Of a stretch of 64,000 nt of DNA, positions 51,341 to 59,044 are shown piece by piece. The position numbers were made by a program, and so were the translations under genes. The notes beneath the pieces are model-generated. The model was not told the origin of the DNA. It saw only the letters and a program-made list of their open reading frames with translations, and did not search any database. Positions within the stretch are counted from its first letter, which is position 1. Each line of letters opens with the position of its first letter. This stretch comes from Bog-950 sp046329515 (GTDB lineage: Bacteria; Bacteroidota; Bacteroidia; Chitinophagales; LD1), in assembly GCA_046329515.1 (NCBI GenBank), contig JAXLUM010000001.1:186001-250000 (forward strand), read 5' to 3'.

Positions 51341-53176
51341 CTAAATCTCCCCCGAAGGGGGAGACTTTGGGTCTTTATTTACAGGCCTAAGACCCTCCAC
51401 CACAATTTTAGCCTTAGCGGGGCCAATTAATTCGGCTAACTCGGTTTCGGGCACCTCTTTTAGTTTTTTTACGCTGCGGTATTTCTTCAGCAGCATTTCG
51501 AAGGTTTTTTCACCAACGCCTTTAATAGCTGTTAACTCAGAAGTTATAGAGGACTTGCTGCGCCGCGCGCGGTGGCGTGTAATACCAAAGCGGTGCGCTT
51601 CATCGCGCATGCGCTGTATCAACTTAAGTGATTCAGATTTTTTGTTGATGTAGAGCGGCAGCGAATCTTCGGGGTAGTAAATTTCCTCCAGCTTTTTGGC
51701 AATACCTACAACAGGAATTTTGCCATACAGTTCAAGTTTCTTTAAACTGGTTACAGCGCTGCTTAATTGCCCTTTACCACCGTCCACAATTATTAGTTGG
51801 GGTAAATCGTGCCCTTCATCCAACATTCGTTTATAGCGCCTGTAAATAACTTCTTCCATGGTAGCAAAGTCATCGGGCCCTTCAACAGTGCGCACATTAA
51901 AAATGCGGTAGTCCTTTTTGCTGGGTTTTGCATCGCGGAAAACCACGCAGGCGCTAACGGGGTCGGTTCCCTGAAAGTTGGAGTTATCAAAACATTCAAT
52001 ATGCCGGGGCATATCTTTTAGTTTCAAATCCTCCTTTAGTGTTTTCATAATGCGGAAGGATGGATGCTTTTCTTCGGCAGTAAGGCTGGCTTTTATTTTT
52101 TCCTCGCGGGCGTATAGCACATTCTTTGTAGCAAGGTCCAGCAACTTCTTTTTATCACCTGCCAATGGAACTAGCAATTCAGGTTTTTCAAAGGGCAATT
52201 CAAAAGTGAACGGCACTATTATTTCATCTACCGGTACGGCATCTTCAGCAAAACTGTTTTCCATTACAGCACGTTGCAGAATTTCTTCACGGGTTTCATC
52301 CAACACTTTCTTTACCTCAAAAGCCTTTGTTTGCACTATGCTGCCGTTGCCTATGTGCAGGTAACTGATAAAGGCATGGTTATCGGTTTCGCTGTAACCA
52401 TATACATCAATGTTGTTGAGGCGCGGGTTAACAATGGTGGTTTTGCTTTGGTAGTTGGTAAGCAAATCAATCTTTTCCTTAAACTCGTTGGCGCGCTCAA
52501 ATTCCATTTGTGCGGCGTAATCATTCATTTTGCGCTTAAGGTAATTTACTACTGAAGGGAAGTTGCTTTTTAAAACATCGCGTATCTGCTCAATACTTTC
52601 ATCGTAATCTGCATGCGACTGATAAGCCTGGCAGGGGCCCAAGCAGTTTTTCATATGATACTCCAGGCACACTTTGAATTTGCCGGCAGTAATGTTGCTA
52701 TCAGTTAGTTGAAGGTTACAGGTGCGCAAAGGGAAAATAGAAACCAACAGGCTTAAGATATTCTTTACGTTGTTTACCGATGTAAAAGGCCCCAGGTATT
52801 CTGAACCGTCTTTTATAACCTTACGGGTGAGAAATACGCGTGGAAATGGTTCCTTTTTAATGCAAATGAAGGGATAGGTTTTATCATCCTTCAGCATGAT
52901 GTTATAGCGGGGCTGGGCCTGTTTTATTAAGGAGTTTTCCAGCAACAGAGCTTCGGCCTCAGAATTAACTATGGTAAACTCTATGCGGTGAATGGCGAAA
53001 ACCAATCGGCGCACTTTATGCGGTTGGTCTTTAGAGTGGAAATAGGAGGAAACCCTTTTGCGTAAATCCTTGGCCTTGCCGATGTACAGTATCTCCCCTT
53101 CCTCGCCATAGTATTTATATATACCGGGTTGCTCGGGTATGGTTTTTCTTATTTCGGAATACTGTTCGGGGCTCAT
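51341..53176 (-). CDS. uvrC: UvrABC excinuclease subunit C
   Basis: A 611-residue nucleotide-excision-repair nuclease. The GIY-YIG domain is at the N-terminus (GIYKYYGEEGEILYIGKAKDLRKRVS), then a UVR helix pair (MNDYAAQMEFERANEFKEKIDLL), an RNase-H-like C-terminal nuclease (IECFDNSNFQGTDPVSACVVF, IIVDGGKGQL) and a helix-hairpin-helix domain (TAIKGVGEKTFEMLLKKY). It makes the incisions on both sides of a lesion. The last 11 residues (KDPKSPPSGEI) and the stop lie in a palindrome, so the tail probably derives from an inserted repeat. AtpZ is 54 bases upstream. Confidence 0.96.
   Translation of the reverse strand: MSPEQYSEIRKTIPEQPGIYKYYGEEGEILYIGKAKDLRKRVSSYFHSKDQPHKVRRLVFAIHRIEFTIVNSEAEALLLENSLIKQAQPRYNIMLKDDKTYPFICIKKEPFPRVFLTRKVIKDGSEYLGPFTSVNNVKNILSLLVSIFPLRTCNLQLTDSNITAGKFKVCLEYHMKNCLGPCQAYQSHADYDESIEQIRDVLKSNFPSVVNYLKRKMNDYAAQMEFERANEFKEKIDLLTNYQSKTTIVNPRLNNIDVYGYSETDNHAFISYLHIGNGSIVQTKAFEVKKVLDETREEILQRAVMENSFAEDAVPVDEIIVPFTFELPFEKPELLVPLAGDKKKLLDLATKNVLYAREEKIKASLTAEEKHPSFRIMKTLKEDLKLKDMPRHIECFDNSNFQGTDPVSACVVFRDAKPSKKDYRIFNVRTVEGPDDFATMEEVIYRRYKRMLDEGHDLPQLIIVDGGKGQLSSAVTSLKKLELYGKIPVVGIAKKLEEIYYPEDSLPLYINKKSESLKLIQRMRDEAHRFGITRHRARRSKSSITSELTAIKGVGEKTFEMLLKKYRSVKKLKEVPETELAELIGPAKAKIVVEGLRPVNKDPKSPPSGEI
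51346..51364. repeat. REP-like palindrome at the gldN2/uvrC junction
   Basis: TCTCCCCC (51346-51353) pairs with GGGGGAGA (51357-51364) with a GAA loop, framed by CCCCCTCTAAA and CTTTGGGT. The stop codon and last codons of uvrC lie in it. Its pattern resembles short G/C-rich palindromes common in Bacteroidota intergenic regions; it probably acts as a two-way terminator. Confidence 0.65.
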
Positions 53177-53230
53177 TGAAAAGACAAAGATAATAGCGCT
53201 GTTGACTACAACAGGACAAACGAAAAACGT

Positions 53231-53452
53231 TTAGCTTTTTTTCAGCAGGTCGCGAAAGGCCAGGTACATACCGCCACCTAAAAAAATGACCGAGAACAAA
53301 AGCGTAAAATAAGGCTGGCTGGTGTGTGCCCACTTATCCAGCCCATAACCTATAGCAAACCCCAGTATAAGAGCGCCGGCAATTTGAAACCCAATGCCTG
53401 AATAACGTAAGGCATTATTAAGTGTGCTTTTCTTATCCTCTTTTGGCTGCAT
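53231..53452 (-). CDS. AtpZ/AtpI family membrane protein
   Basis: A 73-residue protein with two helices, about 20-39 (IGFQIAGALILGFAIGYGLD) and 47-67 (PYFTLLFSVIFLGGGMYLAF), after a charged start (MQPKEDKKSTLNNALRY). Pattern and length match the AtpZ/AtpI family, which helps F-type ATPase assembly. In many Bacteroidota it lies near bactofilin and M23 genes at the head of the atp operon; no ATP-synthase subunits follow here, since uvrC is next. The minus-strand hairpin at 53532-53561 separates it from bactofilin, so it has a separate transcript or read-through. Confidence 0.85.
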   Translation of the reverse strand: MQPKEDKKSTLNNALRYSGIGFQIAGALILGFAIGYGLDKWAHTSQPYFTLLFSVIFLGGGMYLAFRDLLKKS

Positions 53453-53531
53453 AGCTTATGTGCGTTACAAATAAACGAAGTATATAGTATGAACGGCAGA
53501 AATGAGGTTTAGGTGTGGCCATTTTAAAACA

Positions 53532-53561
53532 AAACAGCCGATGCTAAGGCACCGGCTGTTT
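53532..53561 (-). terminator. Terminator after the bactofilin gene
   Basis: AAACAGCCG (53532-53540) and CGGCTGTTT (53553-53561) form a 9 bp stem; read on the minus strand it is followed by TTGTTTT. It ends the M23-bactofilin unit. Confidence 0.8.
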
Positions 53562-53581
53562 ATGAATTATTTAAAAGCAGT

Positions 53582-53995
53582 TTAAACTGCTGCACTTGCA
53601 ATTTTGGGGCGGGCCGTAGTTTCGGCGCTGTCGTTACGGGCAACGCTTAAGCCCATGCTGCATTTACCATTGAACTTAGCACCTTCTTCAACTACCAGCT
53701 TCTTGATTTTTATATCGCCGTTAACGCTGGCAGTTTTACTAAGTATTAACAATTCGCTTACCTCAATGGTGCCGTTTACCTTGCCGTCAATGTAGGCGTT
53801 CTGGCAAATAATGTCGCCTTCAATAATACCGGTTGAGCCGATTACCACCTTGGCTTTACAGTTTACATTGCCGGTTACTTTTCCGTCTATGCGGATGTCG
53901 CCCTCAGTGCTAACATCACCATTAATAACCGTTCCGTTACCGAATTGGTTCATGGCGTTAGGGCCTGTAGGCTTGTCGTCCTTTTTGTTAAACAT
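53582..53995 (-). CDS. Bactofilin family polymer-forming protein
   Basis: A 137-residue cytoskeletal protein of the bactofilin (DUF583) family. The core is a right-handed beta-helix of repeated short strands: NGTVINGDVSTEGDIRIDGKV, VVIGSTGIIEGDI, NAYIDGKVNGTIEV, ASVNGDIKIKKLVVEEGAKFNGK. Glycine-turn spacing is regular. The tail (SVARNDSAETTARPK) is disordered. It starts 30 bases after the M23 peptidase gene on the same strand. Bactofilins scaffold cell-wall enzymes at set sites, and the LytM partner next door fits this. Confidence 0.92.
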   Translation of the reverse strand: MFNKKDDKPTGPNAMNQFGNGTVINGDVSTEGDIRIDGKVTGNVNCKAKVVIGSTGIIEGDIICQNAYIDGKVNGTIEVSELLILSKTASVNGDIKIKKLVVEEGAKFNGKCSMGLSVARNDSAETTARPKIASAAV

Positions 53996-54025
53996 AGTTC
54001 GTTGTTTTGTGGGTTATAGGGAAGG

Positions 54026-54901
54026 CTAAAATACGATATAATCCTGTGGATTCAAACTATGGCCGGACTGCCATATCTCGAAGTGCAGATGGGGGCCGCT
54101 GCTGGTTTCGCCGGTGCTTCCCACAAAGGCAATGGCATCGCCTGCTTTAACCACATCGCCGGTTTTTTTAATAAGGCGAGAATTGTGTTTGTAGATGGAA
54201 ATGAGGTTGTTAGCATGCTGAATGGCAATTACATAGCCGGTTTCAAGCGTGTAAGAGGCCGAAACCACTTTACCATCCAAAACGGCTTTTACGGGTTCGT
54301 CTTCTTTGGCTGCAATATCTACCCCGAAATGCTCTTTAGAGGCGTCGTATTTGTCGGTAACATAACCAACCACCGGCTGCATCATGTGCATGGCCTTAAT
54401 TTCGCCTATGGCATCATTATTCTTTTGGGCGGTTACGCTAAGTGAGAAGTTCTCATCTTCCTCTACTTCTTTACGTAAGGCCTGCTCGTTTTCTGAGCTT
54501 TTGCTGAGGTCAATTTTCGACTTATCGATATTACCCGGTTTTTCAGGGGATGGCTTAGTAGAATCAACTCCGCCTTCGGCCACATTCATTACATTTTCAA
54601 GCCACATTTGGCGGGCCTGCATAGCGTTGTTTAAGGAATCTGTTTTAAACTGTAACTGAAGTATTTGGCCGCGGTAGTTATAATCGCCGAAACCCGGAAT
54701 AAAATACTTAAGCGGGGTATAAATGATAGCTGCAGCCGTTAAAAACACCAGTGAGAAGGCCACAATACTGAAAAACACCCATACGTTGGTACGGCTTAAC
54801 ACCAATGAGAATTTCTCCTCAAAAGTTTCATCGTTAAGAATAACAAACCTGAATTTACTTTTCAGGTTTTTACTGCGTTTGGTAACCGCTTTTTCTGCCA
54901 C
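54026..54901 (-). CDS. M23 (LytM-like) peptidase with one membrane helix
   Basis: A 291-residue peptidase anchored in the inner membrane. A basic cytoplasmic tail (KAVTKRSKNLKSK) precedes one helix (about 40-63, FFSIVAFSLVFLTAAAI), then a coiled coil and the M23 domain (about 185-290). Zinc-ligand motifs are HFGVDIA (His, Asp) and HLHFEIW, with SGPHLHFE at about 270. It should cut peptide crosslinks of peptidoglycan. Start is GTG at 54901. The bactofilin follows at 30 bases. Such pairs control local wall growth or stalk shape in other phyla (family knowledge). Confidence 0.9.
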   Translation of the reverse strand: MAEKAVTKRSKNLKSKFRFVILNDETFEEKFSLVLSRTNVWVFFSIVAFSLVFLTAAAIIYTPLKYFIPGFGDYNYRGQILQLQFKTDSLNNAMQARQMWLENVMNVAEGGVDSTKPSPEKPGNIDKSKIDLSKSSENEQALRKEVEEDENFSLSVTAQKNNDAIGEIKAMHMMQPVVGYVTDKYDASKEHFGVDIAAKEDEPVKAVLDGKVVSASYTLETGYVIAIQHANNLISIYKHNSRLIKKTGDVVKAGDAIAFVGSTGETSSGPHLHFEIWQSGHSLNPQDYIVF

Positions 54902-55070
54902 GGCGCTTTAACAGGTTTTAGTGCTAATTCAATAAGGTTAAGCTGCCTAAAGGCGGTTTAGCCTTTAGAAACTTTGTGCCTTGCTGCCTTAGCGGCTATG
55001 GTTATTTTTTCTTTCTTTACCCCCTCGGAAAACACGTGTTCGCGCGGCTTTTATTTTCTCTAAAACAAAA

Positions 55071-55078
55071 TATTTTTG
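55071..55078 (+). promoter_or_regulatory. Candidate -7 box upstream of PorW/SprE
   Basis: TATTTTTG fully matches the Bacteroidota TAnnTTTG box and lies 38 bases before the TTG start at 55117, which supports that start over upstream codons. A TTTG -33 box is not clear. Confidence 0.4.
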
Positions 55079-55116
55079 TTCGGAGCGTGTTTAATATCCG
55101 CGAAAAACATATCCCG

Positions 55117-58100
55117 TTGAGGCTGACAAAACTATCAATATTTTCCTTCCTTGCTTTGCTGATGTTGTTGTGGGGGTGCAGTACCACCAACCATGCGGTA
55201 TTGCCTACCATGGCCTACCAGGATATTACCTCGCATTACAATGCCTACTTTAATACCAACGAGAAACTGAACAATACCCTTAAAACGGTTGAAGCCGGCC
55301 ATAAGGACAAGTTTGATTCCGTTATTGCCGTTTATTTCTACAACGACCCTAAGGATTTTGCCGCCTCTACGGCTGACTTAGACGATATAATTAAGCGCAC
55401 CACTATGGCCATACAGTTGCACAACATAAGCAACTGGAGCGATGACCATATGTTGTTGATTGGTATTTCGAGCTACCTGAAGGGCGATTATGACAAGGCC
55501 AGTGGCAGCTTTAAATACATTACTACCGAGTTTAAAGAGGGCGTGGATTATGTGAAAGTAATGAAGGGCCTGGGCAAGCGCGTTGGTAAATACGTTAAGG
55601 CCAAGAAGAAAGTAAAGAAACCTGAGTTTAAAGAAGTAGTGCAGGCCGATGGCACCAAGAAACTTGAAAAGGTAGATAACCGCCCGGAATATTCGCTGTG
55701 GGTGCATGAGCCTGCGCGTGCTGAGGCTTTGATATGGTTGATTAAAACCTATACCCGCACAGGCCATTTTGATGATGCCTCATCGGTAGTAACCTTTGTA
55801 CGGAACGATGATAAGTTTTACAAAAACCTGGACCCTGATTTGGAATTAGCAGATGCTGATTTACAAGTAAGCAGCAAGAATTACAAAGGTGCTATTGCCC
55901 CGCTTGAAAAATATTTAGGGTTTAAGAAGATAAAAAAGAACAAGAAGAAGAGAGTTCGTCCGCTGTTTGTGTTGGCCCAATGCTACGAGGCTATAGGCAA
56001 TAACACCAAAGCTATTGCCACTTATAAGCAGGTATTGAAAAGCCGCCCTAACTACGACATGGAGTTTTATGCCAAGCTTAAAATGGCGCGCATTGGCCGT
56101 GGTGCAGGGGCCGGCAACGGAGAAATGCGGAACCTGTTAGCCCGCATGGCCAAGGACGGAAAGTATAAAGACTACTACGACCAAATATATTATGAGTTGG
56201 CCTTGCTTTCCTTGCTGGATAACAACAAGGATGAGGCCCGTAAATTTCTGCATAAGAGCATTGACAATTCTACCAGCAATGACGACCAAAAGGCGTTATC
56301 GTATTTGAAGCTGGCTGAATTGGACTACAACGATGAGAACTATGTAAGCTCGAAATTTTACTACGACAGCACGCTTACGTTTATGGCGAAGAATGACCAG
56401 CGTTATCCTGATTTAGAAGAGCGTGATAAAGTGTTGGACAACCTGGTAAAGCAATTAAACATAATTGCGGAAGAGGACAGTCTGCAAAAACTGGCCGCCT
56501 TACCTGAGGCCCAGCGCCAGCGCGCTATTAAAGATGCGCTTGCCCGTAAGGAACGTGAGGAGGAAGAAAAGAAGGAAGCAGAGGAAACTGCCAAGCAGCA
56601 ACAACAGTTAGAAAACTTTAAGGGTAACAATCCGCAAAACCCGCAGCAACAGCAGCAGGGTCCGGTATCTAACTGGTATTTTTACAACACCGCTGCAAGG
56701 GCCACAGGTTATAATGATTTTATAAAGAAGTGGGGCCGCCGCAAACTGGAAGAAAACTGGAGAAGAAAGAATAAGAGTTCGGTTAGCAGTGATGAAACTG
56801 TAGATGGCAATGCCGTAGATACCGTAACTACTGAGGTTAAAAAAGAAGAACCTAAGGGCACCCCTGAAGAGCAAATGGAAGCCGCCCTGCCTACCAGCCC
56901 TGAGAAATTAGAGAAAAGTAACGACCGTCTGGTGGATGCTTATTTTGCCGCGGGCACTATTTATAAGGATGGCCTTGATGCTTATGATAAGGCGCAGGTT
57001 ATGTTTGAAACACTGGTAAACCGTTTCCCTAAAAACAAAGTGTTACTGGAAAGCTACTACTACCTGTATTTAATTGCGCAAAAGCTGAACAATGCTACCC
57101 TTGCTGAAAGTTATAAGGCAAAAATTTTAGCTGAGTTTCCGGAGAGTGTGATAGCTAAAATTTTAAAGGACCCCAATTATGTAAATGCCAGCCGTGCGAA
57201 GGAACAGGAGATAAATGCCTACTACGAATCGGCCTATAATGATTTTGCGGGAAACAGGTTGGACAGCGCCTGGTTAAAAGCCAAGCTGAGCGATGTGCAG
57301 TTTAAACCAAATCCGCTTGCGCCTAAATTTGAATTATTGCTGGCATTGATATTAGCGAAGCAGAACCGTTTGGCGGATTATGTGCAGGCACTGAACAAAA
57401 TAATTAATAAGAGCACTGACCTTGAGGTTAAGAAAACAGCCAGTGATTTGCTTGCAGCCCTAAACAAATCGGACCTGCCACAGATTGACCTTAGCCAGGA
57501 TACGTTAAGGCGTGATTCATTGAATGCGATTTATAAAGTTTCGGATCTTGGTTCAGTTCCTTTGGATAATTACAGAAACACCAAGCCGGACAGCACTGTA
57601 AATGAAATGCAGGCGCAACTGGACAAAGCTAAAGAAGCAGCAAAGCAAAAAGGTGTTGATGTAAAAGTAGATAGCACTGCAAAAGCTGCTGTGCCTGAAG
57701 TTAAGGACACTGCAGTTGCTAAACCTTCAGGGCCTGTAGTAGCTGTAGAGGATACAACTTCGCCTTACGTGCGCAATGATGCTGCGGTGCATTTGTTTGT
57801 GGTTTACATTAAGGACCCCGCGGTTTCAGCTAATGCCACTACCAGTGTGGTAGTTAAGCTAAGCGCTTTTAACAGCACCCAGTTTGAAAACAACCACCTG
57901 CAAACAAAATCGGTTTTGATTGACAGCAAGAATAAGCTGATTAATGTGCGCCAATTTAAGAGTCGCGCCGAAGCAATGGACTACTACAATATTGTAAGCA
58001 AGCAGGATCAATTGTTCAGTGATATGCAGCCTGCGCAATACGAGATAACGGTAATGTCAACCATTAACTTTGCCACCCTGTTAAGCCTGAAGGATATTGA

Positions 58101-58140
58101 TGTTTATCAAAAATTCTTCCGCCGCGTTTACGGAAAGTAA
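55117..58140 (+). CDS. T9SS periplasmic lipoprotein PorW/SprE
   Basis: A 1007-residue TPR lipoprotein. The signal (LTKLSIFSFLALLMLLWGC, lipobox LLWGC) is followed by the family start AYQDITSHYNAYFNTNEKL. Degenerate TPR helices run to about 480 and again from about 650 to 830. Between them is a charged linker with REEEEKKEAEETAKQQQQ and polyGln. A C-terminal domain (about 900-1007, KSVLIDSKNKLINVRQFKSRAEAMDYY) matches the end of SprE. In Flavobacterium SprE is about 870 residues and needed for T9SS and gliding, so this copy is long. Start is TTG 55117. Confidence 0.88.
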   Translation: MRLTKLSIFSFLALLMLLWGCSTTNHAVLPTMAYQDITSHYNAYFNTNEKLNNTLKTVEAGHKDKFDSVIAVYFYNDPKDFAASTADLDDIIKRTTMAIQLHNISNWSDDHMLLIGISSYLKGDYDKASGSFKYITTEFKEGVDYVKVMKGLGKRVGKYVKAKKKVKKPEFKEVVQADGTKKLEKVDNRPEYSLWVHEPARAEALIWLIKTYTRTGHFDDASSVVTFVRNDDKFYKNLDPDLELADADLQVSSKNYKGAIAPLEKYLGFKKIKKNKKKRVRPLFVLAQCYEAIGNNTKAIATYKQVLKSRPNYDMEFYAKLKMARIGRGAGAGNGEMRNLLARMAKDGKYKDYYDQIYYELALLSLLDNNKDEARKFLHKSIDNSTSNDDQKALSYLKLAELDYNDENYVSSKFYYDSTLTFMAKNDQRYPDLEERDKVLDNLVKQLNIIAEEDSLQKLAALPEAQRQRAIKDALARKEREEEEKKEAEETAKQQQQLENFKGNNPQNPQQQQQGPVSNWYFYNTAARATGYNDFIKKWGRRKLEENWRRKNKSSVSSDETVDGNAVDTVTTEVKKEEPKGTPEEQMEAALPTSPEKLEKSNDRLVDAYFAAGTIYKDGLDAYDKAQVMFETLVNRFPKNKVLLESYYYLYLIAQKLNNATLAESYKAKILAEFPESVIAKILKDPNYVNASRAKEQEINAYYESAYNDFAGNRLDSAWLKAKLSDVQFKPNPLAPKFELLLALILAKQNRLADYVQALNKIINKSTDLEVKKTASDLLAALNKSDLPQIDLSQDTLRRDSLNAIYKVSDLGSVPLDNYRNTKPDSTVNEMQAQLDKAKEAAKQKGVDVKVDSTAKAAVPEVKDTAVAKPSGPVVAVEDTTSPYVRNDAAVHLFVVYIKDPAVSANATTSVVVKLSAFNSTQFENNHLQTKSVLIDSKNKLINVRQFKSRAEAMDYYNIVSKQDQLFSDMQPAQYEITVMSTINFATLLSLKDIDVYQKFFRRVYGK

Positions 58141-58143
58141 GTG

Positions 58144-58959
58144 CTAATAAATTGTTACTTTCCTTGTGGTCACATCCCCTTGTTTAGTGACCAATTCAAT
58201 AAAGTAAATACCCGGCATAAGCTTAGTTACATCAAGCTGGTCGTTACCTGTAATTGCTTTACGCAATTGTAACCTACCACTTAAGTCATAAATTGAAACG
58301 TTTGCATCACCGGTGTTTATGAGCTGTATGCTACCATGGGCAGGGTTGGGATAAAAAGCAAAACTGTTTTTGCCTTGCTCAGTAATTGATGATGCTGGCT
58401 GCGCTACCACAGACACATTATCTACTGAAATTACAAACCAGTTATTGATGGCCTTATAGCGGAAGGCGAGATACATTGTTCCTGAACCATTAAGCAGAAT
58501 ATCATTTGAGTCTAACCAAGTGGTAGAGGTGCTTGCCTTTAATGTAAAATCTGCCGCTTTTTGATACGCCGCGCTTGCCGGATTTGCCCCGGTGGTTGAA
58601 TACCAAACGCTGAAGTTGTCATTATCGGTAGCGTTGCCTGTTATGGAGTATACGTTGTATTTGAAGCTAAGCTTTGCCCCAGCGCCTGTTACAAGTAAAG
58701 CAGGAGATACATACCAGTCTTCGGTAGTATCTGTATTGGCCGCACCTACGGGGTAATCATGGTATAGCATTGCGGGCGCTGAAACGCCACCTGTGTTGCT
58801 TACTGACCAATTAAATGTTGTGCTTACACCTTCGCGGTATTCCTGCCAACCGCTTGTTTCAACGGTGCTGTCGAATCCACAGAAATAGGGTAAGTTTTGC
58901 TGGGCAAAAATGGTGCTGCAGCCTAATAGCAGGTACAAGAAGAGTAAATGTTTTTTCAT
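58144..58959 (-). CDS. T9SS cargo with choice-of-anchor J-like domain
   Basis: A 271-residue secreted protein. Signal peptide: residues 1-20 (MKKHLLFLYLLLGCSTIFAQ). The mature part (about 22-185) fits a choice-of-anchor J/cleaved-adhesin fold: YFCGFDSTVETSGWQ, TEDWYVSPALLV, LSFKYNVYSITG, FSVWYSTTGANPAS and MYLAFRYKAINNWFVISVDNVSV. The last 75 residues are a T9SS type A sorting domain (FYPNPAHGSIQLINT, IYDLSGRLQLRK, LMPGIYFIELVT). I use the ATG at 58959. Its promoter region (about 85 bases) is shared with the divergent PBP1A gene. Ligand unknown. Confidence 0.86.
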   Translation of the reverse strand: MKKHLLFLYLLLGCSTIFAQQNLPYFCGFDSTVETSGWQEYREGVSTTFNWSVSNTGGVSAPAMLYHDYPVGAANTDTTEDWYVSPALLVTGAGAKLSFKYNVYSITGNATDNDNFSVWYSTTGANPASAAYQKAADFTLKASTSTTWLDSNDILLNGSGTMYLAFRYKAINNWFVISVDNVSVVAQPASSITEQGKNSFAFYPNPAHGSIQLINTGDANVSIYDLSGRLQLRKAITGNDQLDVTKLMPGIYFIELVTKQGDVTTRKVTIY

Positions 58960-59044
58960 AATCCTGTTTTTAAAGAAACGTGGAGATGGCGCAAAGCGTT
59001 GCCTCCTGCACGTCTTGCCGCTTTTCTTACATTTGTGCTCCCCC

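Noticed and set aside
51978..52364. A 128-codon plus-strand frame
   Set aside because: Antisense to uvrC; serine-rich composition reflects the codon pattern of the opposite strand.
54976..55116. TTG starts upstream in the PorW frame
   Set aside because: They would bury the lipoprotein signal; a promoter-like box at 55071-55078 lies within them.
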